DNA of 64,000 nt, taken from assembly GCF_028745515.1 (NCBI RefSeq), contig NZ_JAQZSG010000003.1:62001-126000 (forward strand), given 5' to 3'. The notes beneath the pieces are model-generated. The model saw only the letters and a program-made list of their open reading frames with translations. It did not search any database and was not told where the DNA came from. Source of the stretch: Paenibacillus thermotolerans (GTDB lineage Bacteria; Bacillota; Bacilli; Paenibacillales; YIM-B00363). The first letter of the stretch is position 1. Each line of letters begins with the position of its first letter. A program made the translations under genes and the position numbers. Below are positions 9,373 through 18,511 of the stretch, in pieces.

Positions 9373-10797
9373 ATGAAAACATTCGTCAGGCTTGCATGCG
9401 TCGTATCGCTTCTGACATGTCTTTACGGCGCCCCGGCCCAAGCACAAAGCAATCCTGTCAATGCGATGTGGGTTTGGGACTTCTATACATCGATGTCGAC
9501 CGATGCGCAAAGACAAGAGCTCATCGACTTTTCATTGAAAAACAATATCGGCTTGCTGTTTGTCGGGACGAGAAATACGTTAAAGGACCGGCCGGACGAT
9601 TACGCCGAGTTGATTCGGGAAGCGCACAAGCATAGAATCAAAGTTTTCGCGCTTGCGGGGAACGCCTCTTGGGCTCTGCAGGACAATCATTCGTATGCTT
9701 TGGATCAACTGAACCAGGTTTTAGATTTTAATGAGGATCTTTCGTCGGAGACGTCTGACGGGTTTGACGGGCTGCAGTACGATATCGAGCCCTATACGTT
9801 ACCCGATTTTAAAGACAATGCCGGATCGATCGGCATGCAAATGTTGAGATTGCTCGAAGCTGCGGCGAACAAAATACCGGCAGATGTCCGTGAAAGCTTT
9901 GAACTGAACGCGGCAGTCCCGTTCTGGTATACAAGCGGACAAAAGCCGCTGACGATCGAATATAAAAAGCAAAGAAAGCCGCTAAGCCACCATATTCTCG
10001 ATCTCGTCGATTCCGTTTCGATTATGGCTTATCGGGACAACGCCGCCGGTCAAATCAAGCTGTCGGCGGCCGATGTCGATTATGCTTCGACCGCCGGAAA
10101 GAAAGCTTATATCGGAGTTGAGACGATGCCGGCGAACGGAAACTCGATTCCGGAAACAATTACATACAATAATAAAAAAATCAATTACTTGACGGAACAA
10201 ATGGAAGCGATCCGACGCCATTATTCGAATCACCCCGGCTTTGCGGGCGTTGCCTTACATACGTACGATTCATTTAAAGCGATGCTGCAAAATTTGGATA
10301 ATCAATTCAACGTATTGAAAGCGGCCGGGATATTCAATGGCTATGCGGACGGCAGCGCGCGCTACGGCCGGAATGCGACCCGAGCGGAAATTGCAGCGGT
10401 TGCGGCAAGAATCGGCGGCTACAGCGATAACAATTTGGTTACACCGAACACGGCGCATTTTAAGGACGTTCCGCCCGACGCTTGGCACTACGGATGGGTG
10501 GAAACCGCCTATAGCTTGGGTGTTATGAACGGCAAGGGCGGCGGTCAGTTTATTCCGAATGCGAATATTACCGTCGAAGAAACATTGATTGTAATGGCGA
10601 AGATGATCGGCCTTTCCGAAGCGGACGGAACGGACGTACAAGGCGCTTCCGTTTGGGCGCGCGGCTGGGTGAAGGCGATGGTCGACGCTAAGCTGGTCGA
10701 TCGCCGCGACGATTACAAGAATGAAATTACAAGGGAAGATTTGATCAATATCGTTTACAACACGTTTCTGTCGTACATCAAAAAAGAAAAAGTCTAA
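9373..10797 (+). CDS. Secreted GH18-like TIM-barrel protein with C-terminal SLH domains
   Basis: 474 residues: Sec signal peptide (about 1-24, cleavage near AQAQS), a barrel-like domain (about 28-315) and three SLH-type segments (about 318-470; NGYADG, FKDVPPDAWHYGWVETAYSLG, WARGWVKAMVDAKLV). The barrel has FDGLQYDIEPYTLP near residue 137, recalling the DxxDxDxE strand of GH18, with Glu as candidate catalytic residue. The SLH domains should bind the cell-wall polymer, keeping the enzyme on the surface. The protein at 13899-14771 in the adjacent polysaccharide operon has the same barrel (shared WxWD, DIEPY.LP, IMAYRDA and VGVET segments) without SLH. AGGAG lies seven bases before the ATG. A role in trimming or releasing the local exopolysaccharide is inferred. 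Confidence 0.8.
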   Translation: MKTFVRLACVVSLLTCLYGAPAQAQSNPVNAMWVWDFYTSMSTDAQRQELIDFSLKNNIGLLFVGTRNTLKDRPDDYAELIREAHKHRIKVFALAGNASWALQDNHSYALDQLNQVLDFNEDLSSETSDGFDGLQYDIEPYTLPDFKDNAGSIGMQMLRLLEAAANKIPADVRESFELNAAVPFWYTSGQKPLTIEYKKQRKPLSHHILDLVDSVSIMAYRDNAAGQIKLSAADVDYASTAGKKAYIGVETMPANGNSIPETITYNNKKINYLTEQMEAIRRHYSNHPGFAGVALHTYDSFKAMLQNLDNQFNVLKAAGIFNGYADGSARYGRNATRAEIAAVAARIGGYSDNNLVTPNTAHFKDVPPDAWHYGWVETAYSLGVMNGKGGGQFIPNANITVEETLIVMAKMIGLSEADGTDVQGASVWARGWVKAMVDAKLVDRRDDYKNEITREDLINIVYNTFLSYIKKEKV

Positions 10798-10827
10798 AGC
10801 TTGATGCCCAAGCTTTAGACTTTTTTT
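10785..10827. terminator. Bidirectional terminator between convergent genes
   Basis: AAGTCTAAAGCTTG and its exact complement CAAGCTTTAGACTT flank a short loop, with A-runs on one side and seven Ts on the other. It serves the plus-strand SLH gene, whose stop codon is inside the stem, and the minus-strand operon ending at 10837. Confidence 0.9.
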
Positions 10828-10836
10828 AATAACGGC

Positions 10837-11727
10837 TTACCACGATTCCAACGCCGCTCGTTTCCAAGTGTTCTCCGCTACGCAAATGTAAAGATAACCG
10901 TCATCCCACGCAATGTCGCCGACGTTCCCCTCAGCGGACGAAGAGGCGGGCGTCATGGAATTCCGAATGCGAATGCGGTCGCCGTTCACATCCAGCTTCG
11001 CCGTCGCATCCGTATTGCCGATCCCGACATTGCCGCTGCTTCTGTCAATGAACAGCGAAGTATCGACGACTTCCCCCGAATCGTCGTAGCGAATAACTCG
11101 CAAATCCGAACCCTCTTCCGATCCGGTTTCCTTCGTCGTGTCGGCCCGCATCGCCCATCGCGGGGTAACGACATTCCCCTCCTTCGTTTCGGCGAACTGC
11201 AAATCGCGATTTACGCCGTCCGAGCCGGCGACTCTAAGAATCCCGTCCACAACGTTAAAATTGGAGGAGTGCGTCCGAATTTCCGCTACGTCTTGATCGA
11301 ACGGTATTTCCAGCCGCGTAAACAGCTGATTCGCCTGCTCCCCTTCCGGCGACATCGTCGTCTCGATCGAAATATGGTTATGATCGGCTTGCTCCGGATT
11401 GTTCGCTTTCGCATGGGCGATAATGGCCGCTTTATCCATGCCCTTTTCGTCCGCCCATGCAAGTGCCGGTTTTGCGCGGTCTGCCGTCCATTGCAATCGA
11501 ATGAGGTCCGACAAATGCCCCTCGGAAAATATCCACTTCCGATCCGTTGACAAATGCAGTCTTTCATTATGGGGTACCCTCAGTCCTCCGCCGGGTAAAG
11601 AGGATGCCGCGAATGCAGCCTCCTTCACCGACGCTTTGTCTTGCCCGGCGGAAGCATAGGCCATTCCGCCGATCATTCCGGTTACGAGTCCGATTGTTAA
11701 AGAAACGGCGATTCCGAATTTGTTCAT
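10837..11727 (-). CDS. Secreted protein with phage tail-fibre/adhesin-like C-terminus
   Basis: 296 residues with an N-terminal hydrophobic signal segment (about 5-27). The middle part is not recognised. The C-terminal third has the sequence style of tail-fibre and trimeric adhesin tips: SSGNVGIGNTDATAKLDVNG followed by a short final domain ending in LYICVAENTWKRA. Such segments usually form trimeric beta-structured stalks. The gene is last in the polysaccharide operon, 12 bases after glmM, with AGGAG eight bases before its ATG, so it is probably expressed with the polymer genes. A structural, polymer-binding or matrix role is inferred; no enzyme motif was seen. Confidence 0.7.
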   Translation of the reverse strand: MNKFGIAVSLTIGLVTGMIGGMAYASAGQDKASVKEAAFAASSLPGGGLRVPHNERLHLSTDRKWIFSEGHLSDLIRLQWTADRAKPALAWADEKGMDKAAIIAHAKANNPEQADHNHISIETTMSPEGEQANQLFTRLEIPFDQDVAEIRTHSSNFNVVDGILRVAGSDGVNRDLQFAETKEGNVVTPRWAMRADTTKETGSEEGSDLRVIRYDDSGEVVDTSLFIDRSSGNVGIGNTDATAKLDVNGDRIRIRNSMTPASSSAEGNVGDIAWDDGYLYICVAENTWKRAALESW

Positions 11728-11739
11728 CGCATATTCTCC

Positions 11740-13116
11740 TTACACCAAACTGTACGAAAGCTCCGATATAATGGCTTCCTTGATGGAATCCGCCAGCTCA
11801 GGCAGCTCCCGTTCGTTCGGTCCTTCCACCATAACCCGGATCAGCGGTTCGGTACCGGAAGGACGAATTAAAATTCTTCCTGTGCCGCCCATTCGTTGTT
11901 CCGCCATGCGGACCGCTTCTTGGACTTTTTTGTTTCCTTTGAGCAAATGTTTATTGTCCACCCGCACGTTTACCAATAGCTGCGGGTACTTCTTCATGCC
12001 TAAGGTCAGAGCGGATAACGGCTTCGATTCGGCCTTCATAATATTCGCCAGCTGCACGGCCGTTAACATGCCGTCCCCGGTCGTCGCGTAATCCAGCATG
12101 ATAATATGGCCGGACTGCTCTCCGCCGAGGTTGTATCCGCCTTCGATCATTCGCTCCATCACATACCGGTCGCCGACCTTGCTTTGGATGACTTCAACGC
12201 CCATGTTTTTCATCGCATGGGAGAAACCGAGATTGCTCATTACCGTCGTAACGACCGTATCGTGATTTAAACGGCCGCGATCGGACATATACCCCGCCAG
12301 TACATACAAAATTTGATCTCCGTCGACGATGTTTCCTTTCTCATCCACGGCGATCAGCCGATCGGCGTCCCCGTCGAAGGAAAGTCCGAGATCCGCGTTA
12401 TGCTCGATAACGGCTTTCTGGATATGCTCGGGATGCGTGGAGCCGCACTTCTCATTAATGTTCAGCCCGTTCGGGGTATTTGCGAGTACGACGGTCTCCG
12501 CGCCCAAGTCTGCGAATATTCGGGACGCCAAGAACGAAGCCGCCCCGTTCGCGCAATCGAGCACTACCTTAAGCCCGTTCAACGGCTGCTCGATCGTCGA
12601 TTTCAAATAAGCGGCATAGCGATCGCCGAAGTTAGAAATCGTCTGCGCCGTTCCGATTCCCGAGCCGGTCGGCCGAGGCGCCGGTTCAATCGCCTGCTCC
12701 GTCTCTTGCTTCATATCCAGCAGCGATTCAATAACGGCCTCCAGCTGATCCGACAGCTTATATCCGTCCGCGCCGAAAAACTTAATTCCGTTATCCTCCA
12801 GCGGATTGTGCGACGCGGAAATCATAACTCCCGCATCCGCTCCAAGCGCCTTCGTCGCGAAGGCGACTCCCGGAGTCGGCAGGACGCCTAAGCGAAGGAC
12901 CACTGCACCGATGGACAGCAAACCGGCGACAAGCGCCGATTCCAGCATCTCTCCCGAGATGCGGGTGTCCCGGCCGATCACGACCTTCGGACGGTTGCCG
13001 TTGTTGTTGCGAACGAGCGCGTACCCGCCTAAACGTCCTAACCGGAAAGCGAGCTCCGGGCTTAGCTCCGTGTTCGCAACGCCTCGTATACCGTCCGTTC
13101 CGAAATATTTACCCAT
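11740..13116 (-). CDS. glmM: Phosphoglucosamine mutase GlmM
   Basis: 458 residues, normal GlmM length. It begins [15 protein letters not shown], has the phosphoserine loop ISASHNP around residue 98-104, the metal loop DGDADR near 242 and the sugar-phosphate motif [12 protein letters not shown] near the C-terminus. It interconverts GlcN-6-P and GlcN-1-P, a precursor of UDP-GlcNAc. In Bacillota the housekeeping glmM is normally next to cdaA and ybbR, so this copy inside a polysaccharide operon is probably dedicated to polymer precursor supply. It directly follows the GlmU-like uridylyltransferase gene (14-base gap). Confidence 0.92.
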   Translation of the reverse strand: MGKYFGTDGIRGVANTELSPELAFRLGRLGGYALVRNNNGNRPKVVIGRDTRISGEMLESALVAGLLSIGAVVLRLGVLPTPGVAFATKALGADAGVMISASHNPLEDNGIKFFGADGYKLSDQLEAVIESLLDMKQETEQAIEPAPRPTGSGIGTAQTISNFGDRYAAYLKSTIEQPLNGLKVVLDCANGAASFLASRIFADLGAETVVLANTPNGLNINEKCGSTHPEHIQKAVIEHNADLGLSFDGDADRLIAVDEKGNIVDGDQILYVLAGYMSDRGRLNHDTVVTTVMSNLGFSHAMKNMGVEVIQSKVGDRYVMERMIEGGYNLGGEQSGHIIMLDYATTGDGMLTAVQLANIMKAESKPLSALTLGMKKYPQLLVNVRVDNKHLLKGNKKVQEAVRMAEQRMGGTGRILIRPSGTEPLIRVMVEGPNERELPELADSIKEAIISELSYSLV

Positions 13117-13130
13117 AATCCCCCCCCCCT

Positions 13131-13892
13131 TTACAGAACAGCTTGAGTTCTTACTTGCAGGAACGATTCGACGGCAGCGAGCTGCTCCCGGTTGTTGATG
13201 CCGGCTACTTCGGACGCATCCGGCAAAGTGACCGCTTCAAAGCCCGGTTGTCCTGCAATCGTTCCCGCCAAGCGCATATAAGGAATAATATCCGTCAAAT
13301 AAAATTCCCGTTGGGCGTTGTCGTCTTTGATGTTCGGCAGCGCCTGGAACAAACTGCCGTTGTCGAAGCAGAAGATGCCCGTATTGATTTCGCGGATGAG
13401 GCGCTGATGGATGGTTGCGTCTTTATCTTCCACAATGCCCAGCACTTCCCCGGTAAGCTTGTCCCGAAGAATTCTTCCGTACCCCCCGGGATTGTCGATC
13501 AAGGCGGTAAGCACGACGCCGGCGCATTGTTTGGCGCGCTGGACTTGGATTAACCGTTCCATCGTCCACTGCTTAATCAACGGCGTGTCGCCGACAAGCA
13601 CTAGAGTCGCACCCTGTTTGTCCTTCAATAACGGAGACACTTGGCTTACCGCATGCGCGGTACCGAGCTGCTTCGGTTGTTCGACGTACGTGACGCGCGA
13701 ACCGAGATAAGCTTTCACCATGTCTCCTTTGTACCCGATCACGACGAATATTTCGTCCACATTCATCGATTCCAGCTTGGAAACGAGATGCTCGATCATC
13801 GGTATGCCGCCTACACGGTGCAGCACTTTAGGAATGTTCGATTGCATGCGGGTGCCTTTCCCCGCCGCCAGTATAATGGCATATGTGTTCAT
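13131..13892 (-). CDS. GlmU-type pyrophosphorylase domain only (NTP transferase)
   Basis: 253 residues corresponding to the N-terminal half of GlmU: nucleotide-binding LAAGKGTRM near residue 8, [13 protein letters not shown] near 77, GDTPL near 102, and the EINTGIF segment near 167. The left-handed beta-helix acetyltransferase half of full GlmU (about 450 residues) is absent; the stop is clean and the next gene starts 14 bases on, so this looks like a genuine short form. It should make UDP-GlcNAc (or another UDP-sugar) from the sugar-1-phosphate and UTP, with acetylation supplied elsewhere. Confidence 0.85.
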   Translation of the reverse strand: MNTYAIILAAGKGTRMQSNIPKVLHRVGGIPMIEHLVSKLESMNVDEIFVVIGYKGDMVKAYLGSRVTYVEQPKQLGTAHAVSQVSPLLKDKQGATLVLVGDTPLIKQWTMERLIQVQRAKQCAGVVLTALIDNPGGYGRILRDKLTGEVLGIVEDKDATIHQRLIREINTGIFCFDNGSLFQALPNIKDDNAQREFYLTDIIPYMRLAGTIAGQPGFEAVTLPDASEVAGINNREQLAAVESFLQVRTQAVL

Positions 13893-13898
13893 GTAAGC

Positions 13899-14771
13899 CT
13901 ACTCCCCCTTCGCTGAACGAAACCAGTGCGGAAAGCCGTGAATCGCGAAGCCTTTGAAGCCGCCGTAGGCTTCGAAATGAGCTTGTGATTTGTTCAGCTC
14001 CCGCTCCATAATTTCGTACCCTTCCTCATAAAAAGTCGTTTTGCTCCCTTCGCGGCTCGGTGCGGTTTCCACACCTACAACGACCGCTTTGCCGCTTGAA
14101 GTCGCCTCTTCCAGCATCGGAATCGCGTTCGATACAATGCCGTCGCGTCCGTCTGCGGCATCCCGATAATTCATCAGGACCAGCGTGTCGAATCGCTTTA
14201 ACATCCACGTGCCGACGCGAAGCTGATCGTAGCCCGGAACTTCGATCGATTGGATCCAGAACGGTACGTCCAACGCTACGCCGATGCCGTTTCCTAACCG
14301 TTTGACTTCATTCGCGGCGAAATCCATATTCGAAAGCCACTCTTCGATGACGCGGATTTTCTCGGCGCTCCACTCCGGCAGCAAATACGGTTCGATATCC
14401 AGATGAATGCCGCTGAAACGTTCGCCCTCGCTAACGTTCGTATTGTAGCTTGCAACCCATTCGATGAAATCCTGCAGCTGCCGTCTGTTCTGTTTCAATC
14501 CCCAGGCCGGCTCTCCTCCCAATGCCTCGACCCGTATTCCTTGATCGGCCGCCGCTTTGATAAAGCGCGAATAATCGTTCGGCGAAACCCGTTTGCGGTC
14601 GACGTACAAGTAAATATGGGTCACTCCATTCGTCTTGGAGAAGTCCAAAATCGAATCCTTAAACGTAACAATGGAAGGCGTGTCCCAAATCCACGTCCCC
14701 TTAAGCATCGGACCGGAACGCTTGGCGGCTATCGCGGACCATAGTAAAAGAAAAACAAGTATAACGGTCAA
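13899..14771 (-). CDS. Membrane-anchored GH18-like TIM-barrel protein, homologue of the SLH protein
   Basis: About 290 residues. An N-terminal hydrophobic segment (about 1-18) looks like an uncleaved anchor, followed by a barrel-like domain beginning GTWIWDTP. FSGIHLDIEPYLLPEW near residue 125 carries the same candidate Asp/Glu as the protein at 9373-10797. The start is uncertain: the best visible initiation codon is TTG 14771 with a poor ribosome site; no ATG lies between the upstream stop (14798) and the barrel. Translational coupling to the dehydrogenase gene is likely. Its place between dehydrogenase and GlmU-like genes suggests a polymer-processing or length-control hydrolase, comparable in position to the hydrolases of PNAG or Pel systems (inference). 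Confidence 0.72.
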   Translation of the reverse strand: MTVILVFLLLWSAIAAKRSGPMLKGTWIWDTPSIVTFKDSILDFSKTNGVTHIYLYVDRKRVSPNDYSRFIKAAADQGIRVEALGGEPAWGLKQNRRQLQDFIEWVASYNTNVSEGERFSGIHLDIEPYLLPEWSAEKIRVIEEWLSNMDFAANEVKRLGNGIGVALDVPFWIQSIEVPGYDQLRVGTWMLKRFDTLVLMNYRDAADGRDGIVSNAIPMLEEATSSGKAVVVGVETAPSREGSKTTFYEEGYEIMERELNKSQAHFEAYGGFKGFAIHGFPHWFRSAKGE

Positions 14772-14797
14772 GCCGATTACGATCGACCGGTATGCTT

Positions 14798-16153
14798 TTA
14801 TATCCCGACAGCCACTTTCACTTCCGCTTTTTTGATGCCCGTCCCAAGCTTATAAATATTGTCCGATTGAACCTCCGCGAATGCGTTGCGGGTATCGATG
14901 ATCGGCACGCCCAGCGCGGCCAGCTCATGATAGCTGAAGCAGCGATGATTCGTAATCAACACCATGCAATCGTATCGGGAGAAGGCGGCCGTATCGTAGG
15001 TAACGGAGTGAACGGTTTGGCCCCGCTCATCTTTGAAATTGGTCGCGTATGGGTCGTAGTAATCCACATAAGCCCCGTTGTCTTTGAACAGCTTGTACAC
15101 TTCAAGTCCGGGCGATTCGCGAAGGTCGTCGACATCCGGCTTATAGGACATGCCCAAGATCAGCACTTTCGAATTCCGAATCGACTTCGCGTACATGTTC
15201 AGCACTTGGGAAGCGTTATGAATGACGTATTCCGGCATATTTTCATTAATGGATTGGGCGAGATCGATAAATTTGCTGTAAAACCGGAATTCCTTCGCCT
15301 TCCATGATAAATACATCGGGTCGAGCGGTATGCAGTGTCCTCCGATTCCCGGACCCGGGTAGAACGGCATAAATCCGAAAGGCTTCGTAGAGGCGGCGCG
15401 AATGACTTCCCATACGTCGATTTCCATCCGGTCGCACATCATCGCCAGCTCGTTGACGAAAGCGATGTTCACGCTTCTGAACGTGTTTTCGAGCAATTTG
15501 GACATTTCCGCCACCTTGGGGGAAGAAACGGGAACGACGGTTTTCACGACATGGTTGTATAGAAGAACCCCCAGCTCTTTGCAAGCCTCGGTCGTGCCGC
15601 CGAGCACCTTCGGAGTATTGTAGGTGCTGAAGTTTTTATTGCCCGGATCCACGCGCTCGGGCGAGAAGCAAAGGAAAAAGTGTTTGCCGACCTCCAACCC
15701 TTGCGCCTCAAGCTCATATTGGATCAGTTCTTCGGTGGTGCCCGGGTAAGTGGTGCTTTCAAGTATGATCAGCGCGCCTTTTTTCAAATACTTTTTAATT
15801 TGGACGACTACGCTTTCGATATAAGAAGTATCCGGATCTTGATTTTCGCTTAACGGAGTGGGCACACAGATGCTGATCGCATCCAGCATGCGAATGGCGC
15901 TGTAATCGGTCGTCGGAAGAAACATATTGGCATGAACCGCGTCGGCAACCATGGCGCTCGGAACGTCTTGTATGTACGACTTCCCTTCGCGCAGCGACTC
16001 CACCTTCCGATCGTCGAGATCGATTCCGTACACGGTAAAGCCGCCCTTCACCATCTCCATGCTCAACGGCAAACCTACATAACCGAGGCCGATCACCCCT
16101 ACCTTGGCCGATTTGTTCTGCAATTTCTCCTTCAATCCGGTAAAATAAGACAT
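14798..16153 (-). CDS. UDP-N-acetylhexosamine/UDP-hexose 6-dehydrogenase (WbpA/WecC type)
   Basis: About 451 residues. The Rossmann motif GVIGLGYVGLPL lies at about 19-30, KSYIQDVP near 67 is typical of the UDP-GlcNAc/ManNAc dehydrogenase branch, and the catalytic cysteine is in GIGGHCIPLDP at about residue 273. It oxidises C6 of a UDP-sugar to the uronic acid with two NAD+. The long form and GlmM/GlmU neighbours favour UDP-GlcNAc over UDP-Glc, but sequence reading alone cannot settle this. ATG 16153 (MSYFTGL) has AGGGG eight bases upstream; a second ATG six bases earlier is less well spaced. Confidence 0.88.
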   Translation of the reverse strand: MSYFTGLKEKLQNKSAKVGVIGLGYVGLPLSMEMVKGGFTVYGIDLDDRKVESLREGKSYIQDVPSAMVADAVHANMFLPTTDYSAIRMLDAISICVPTPLSENQDPDTSYIESVVVQIKKYLKKGALIILESTTYPGTTEELIQYELEAQGLEVGKHFFLCFSPERVDPGNKNFSTYNTPKVLGGTTEACKELGVLLYNHVVKTVVPVSSPKVAEMSKLLENTFRSVNIAFVNELAMMCDRMEIDVWEVIRAASTKPFGFMPFYPGPGIGGHCIPLDPMYLSWKAKEFRFYSKFIDLAQSINENMPEYVIHNASQVLNMYAKSIRNSKVLILGMSYKPDVDDLRESPGLEVYKLFKDNGAYVDYYDPYATNFKDERGQTVHSVTYDTAAFSRYDCMVLITNHRCFSYHELAALGVPIIDTRNAFAEVQSDNIYKLGTGIKKAEVKVAVGI

Positions 16154-16185
16154 AAACATTTCCCCTTCCGTAAATATGGTTTTAT

Positions 16186-16995
16186 TTAAGAAAACTGCAG
16201 CTTTCTGATCCTCCACTCCAGCTCCGAGATCGAGAACGGTTTCGTCACATAATCGGTTACCCCGAGCTCGAACGCGCGGTTCATATCCTTCGTCAAATGC
16301 TTATCCGTGAGCACGATGACTTTGCCGTCGCTGTCATGCTCTTCTTTTATTCGATGAATCAATTGATATCCGTCGATTACCGGCAAATTGAGCTCGGTAA
16401 TGACCAAATCGGGTGTATGCTGTGTGAACTTTTCCAGCGCTTCGGAGCCGTCTTTCGCTTCGAATACTTCATAGCCCTTCATTTCAAGCCGCAATTTAAT
16501 GAATTGTCGGCTCGTCTCCTCCGTATCCGCAATCAGTATGGAAGAAACGCCGGCTGATTCCGTTCTGTCCGCATACAGATTGATATCCTTGCTCTCCCCG
16601 TGATCGTGAGCTACGGCAGTGAACAACCGGGAAATGATTCGCTCGGACGGTTCGCCGCTTTCGGGAAAGCTTGCGACAAACATTTGACCGTCCAGCAGCC
16701 CGTGCCGCTCCAGAAATTCTTTGCAAACGAGTGACGAATAATGGGTTCCCGCCAACCTGCGGTCTTCCAATACGACGCCCAGTACCCGGGATTGATCGTC
16801 ATAATAACATTCGGTTACAAGCTCCGGCTCGTTCTTCGTTAAATAGGATTGCAGCTGAACCAAAAACCTCGGATTGTCGTTCGTACATTTGGCCACGATC
16901 AAACCGCACGCGCTGCTCTTCACATAGGAAGCCTGTGTCATTACCAATAGCTGCCGGGTAAAATGCTGAATCGGGTCTCGTACAAATACGGTCAT
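16186..16995 (-). CDS. Pseudo-receiver regulator with N-terminal domain of unknown type
   Basis: 269 residues. The C-terminal 120 residues are a CheY-like receiver: ILIADTEE (acidic pocket), PDLVITELNLPVIDG, conserved Thr in VLTD and Lys in VTKPFS. The phospho-acceptor Asp is replaced by Glu201 (codon GAG), so normal phosphorylation is unlikely. The N-terminal 130 residues are not confidently recognised; they faintly resemble a degenerate cyclase-type alpha/beta domain. No DNA-binding domain follows, so it probably regulates by protein contact. It lies between the GT2 synthase and dehydrogenase genes, suggesting control of the synthase. Confidence 0.8.
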   Translation of the reverse strand: MTVFVRDPIQHFTRQLLVMTQASYVKSSACGLIVAKCTNDNPRFLVQLQSYLTKNEPELVTECYYDDQSRVLGVVLEDRRLAGTHYSSLVCKEFLERHGLLDGQMFVASFPESGEPSERIISRLFTAVAHDHGESKDINLYADRTESAGVSSILIADTEETSRQFIKLRLEMKGYEVFEAKDGSEALEKFTQHTPDLVITELNLPVIDGYQLIHRIKEEHDSDGKVIVLTDKHLTKDMNRAFELGVTDYVTKPFSISELEWRIRKLQFS

Positions 16996-17022
16996 GCTCT
17001 CCTCTTCCTCTCCTTATTGGCA

Positions 17023-18486
17023 TCACTTGTTAAAGTTTGTTCGGACCATCGTTCCCCAAGAATTGTTGTTCCGGAGAAACTCGATGTGACCCATTAATCT
17101 CCACCATACCCCCAGCTGCCTGTACCCAAGAAACATAAATACGGAAAACAGCAGCATTTTATTGAGATCGCCGACTTTCGGATATCGGCTGAAGGTGAAT
17201 TCTTCGATAAATAAAGCGCCTAGACTTAGCACGAAGCATGAGAAAAAGTTCACGAGGGCGAAAATGGCCAGCGTCGTCCAGTCCGTCATGCTTAACAGCC
17301 AATAACCCAAAATGGCGATCAAACCGGAAATGCGTATATATGGGTTCAGCGTTTCAAAAATAATGTTGTAAGGCAGCGTCAGCAGCCCGAAAATTTTATA
17401 TTTGGGGCGGAACGCCATATGGATGCCTTCTTCGATCATATTTTTCAGATTGCCGCGGCCCCACCGTTTCCGTTGGCTGCTAAGAATCCGGTACGTATCG
17501 GGCGCCTGCGTCCAACATACCGCATCCGGGCAAAAGGCGACCCGATAAGGAATGTTGTTCTCCAAGCAATAACGGTGAAGCTTAATGACGATGTTCATGT
17601 CTTCCCCGGGATATCCGCCTCTGTAGCCGCCCACGGCGATGACCTTATCCTTCTGGAACACTCCGAACGCGCCGGAGACGATAATCAATCCGTTAATGGA
17701 GCTCCATCCGATGCGTCCCCCCAGGAAAGCTTTAATGTACTCCACGTTTTGCAATGCCGGGAAAAGCTTTTTGGGGAACGTAATATTTTTCACAATGCCG
17801 CCTTCAACGGTACAGCTGTTGACGATCCTCACGTTGCCGCCGACCGCCACCGTGTCTTCGGGATTTTCCATGTACACCCGCGCGATTCGTGTCAAGGCGT
17901 CTTTCTCAAGCAGCGAATCCGCATCGATTGTCGAAATTAACGGATAGTGGGACAAATTGATTCCCGCGTTTAACGAATCCGCCTTCCCGCCGTTTTCTTT
18001 ATCGATGAAGTACAGGTTCGGGTATTCGGGATTGTGGTAAATCCCTCTGATCTTGCCCGTCTTGATCCGGTTTCCCAGGATCGGATTGATCCGTTCGAGA
18101 CGAAACTCGTCGATCATCGATTGGAAAGTATCGTCCTTCGAACCGTCGTTGACGACAATGACCTCGTACTCCGGATAGTTGAGCGACAGCAGCGACCTTA
18201 CATTCTCGATGATGGTCAATTCCTCGTTGTAAGCCGGAACCAATAAGGACACCGGCGGCACATGGCCGGAGCCTGACAATTTGTTGATCCGGTTATATCG
18301 AATTCCTCTCCTGAGAGCGAACGATTTGCGGATCGACAGACCGAAAATAAGATAATAGATAAACGTAATCGCGATCACGTAAAACATGGCGAACATGCCG
18401 TATCCGAGCAAAAACTGCCGCACGCCATCGAGCCATGAGCTCTTTTCCAAATAGTAGGCAATAACTCTGACTATATCTTTACCCAT
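17023..18486 (-). CDS. Membrane processive glycosyltransferase family 2 (polysaccharide synthase)
   Basis: About 487 residues: two N-terminal membrane segments (within about 20-50), a cytoplasmic GT-A domain with VVNDGSKDD near 110, the metal-binding TIDADS near 187, the catalytic GED near 293 and the processivity motif QRKRW near 337, then several C-terminal membrane segments (about 355-465). This is the layout of IcaA/PgaC, hyaluronan synthase and related inverting synthases that polymerise and extrude a beta-linked chain. No PilZ domain is present. Two adjacent ATGs (18489, 18486) follow a long G-run ribosome site; 18486 is better spaced. It is the core enzyme of the putative exopolysaccharide system. 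Confidence 0.9.
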   Translation of the reverse strand: MGKDIVRVIAYYLEKSSWLDGVRQFLLGYGMFAMFYVIAITFIYYLIFGLSIRKSFALRRGIRYNRINKLSGSGHVPPVSLLVPAYNEELTIIENVRSLLSLNYPEYEVIVVNDGSKDDTFQSMIDEFRLERINPILGNRIKTGKIRGIYHNPEYPNLYFIDKENGGKADSLNAGINLSHYPLISTIDADSLLEKDALTRIARVYMENPEDTVAVGGNVRIVNSCTVEGGIVKNITFPKKLFPALQNVEYIKAFLGGRIGWSSINGLIIVSGAFGVFQKDKVIAVGGYRGGYPGEDMNIVIKLHRYCLENNIPYRVAFCPDAVCWTQAPDTYRILSSQRKRWGRGNLKNMIEEGIHMAFRPKYKIFGLLTLPYNIIFETLNPYIRISGLIAILGYWLLSMTDWTTLAIFALVNFFSCFVLSLGALFIEEFTFSRYPKVGDLNKMLLFSVFMFLGYRQLGVWWRLMGHIEFLRNNNSWGTMVRTNFNK

Positions 18487-18511
18487 CATGTCCCCCCCTT
18501 CTCATGCACCG

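Noticed and set aside
16186-16995. Standard two-component response regulator
   Set aside because: No DNA-binding output, no kinase gene beside it and Glu at the phosphorylation site.
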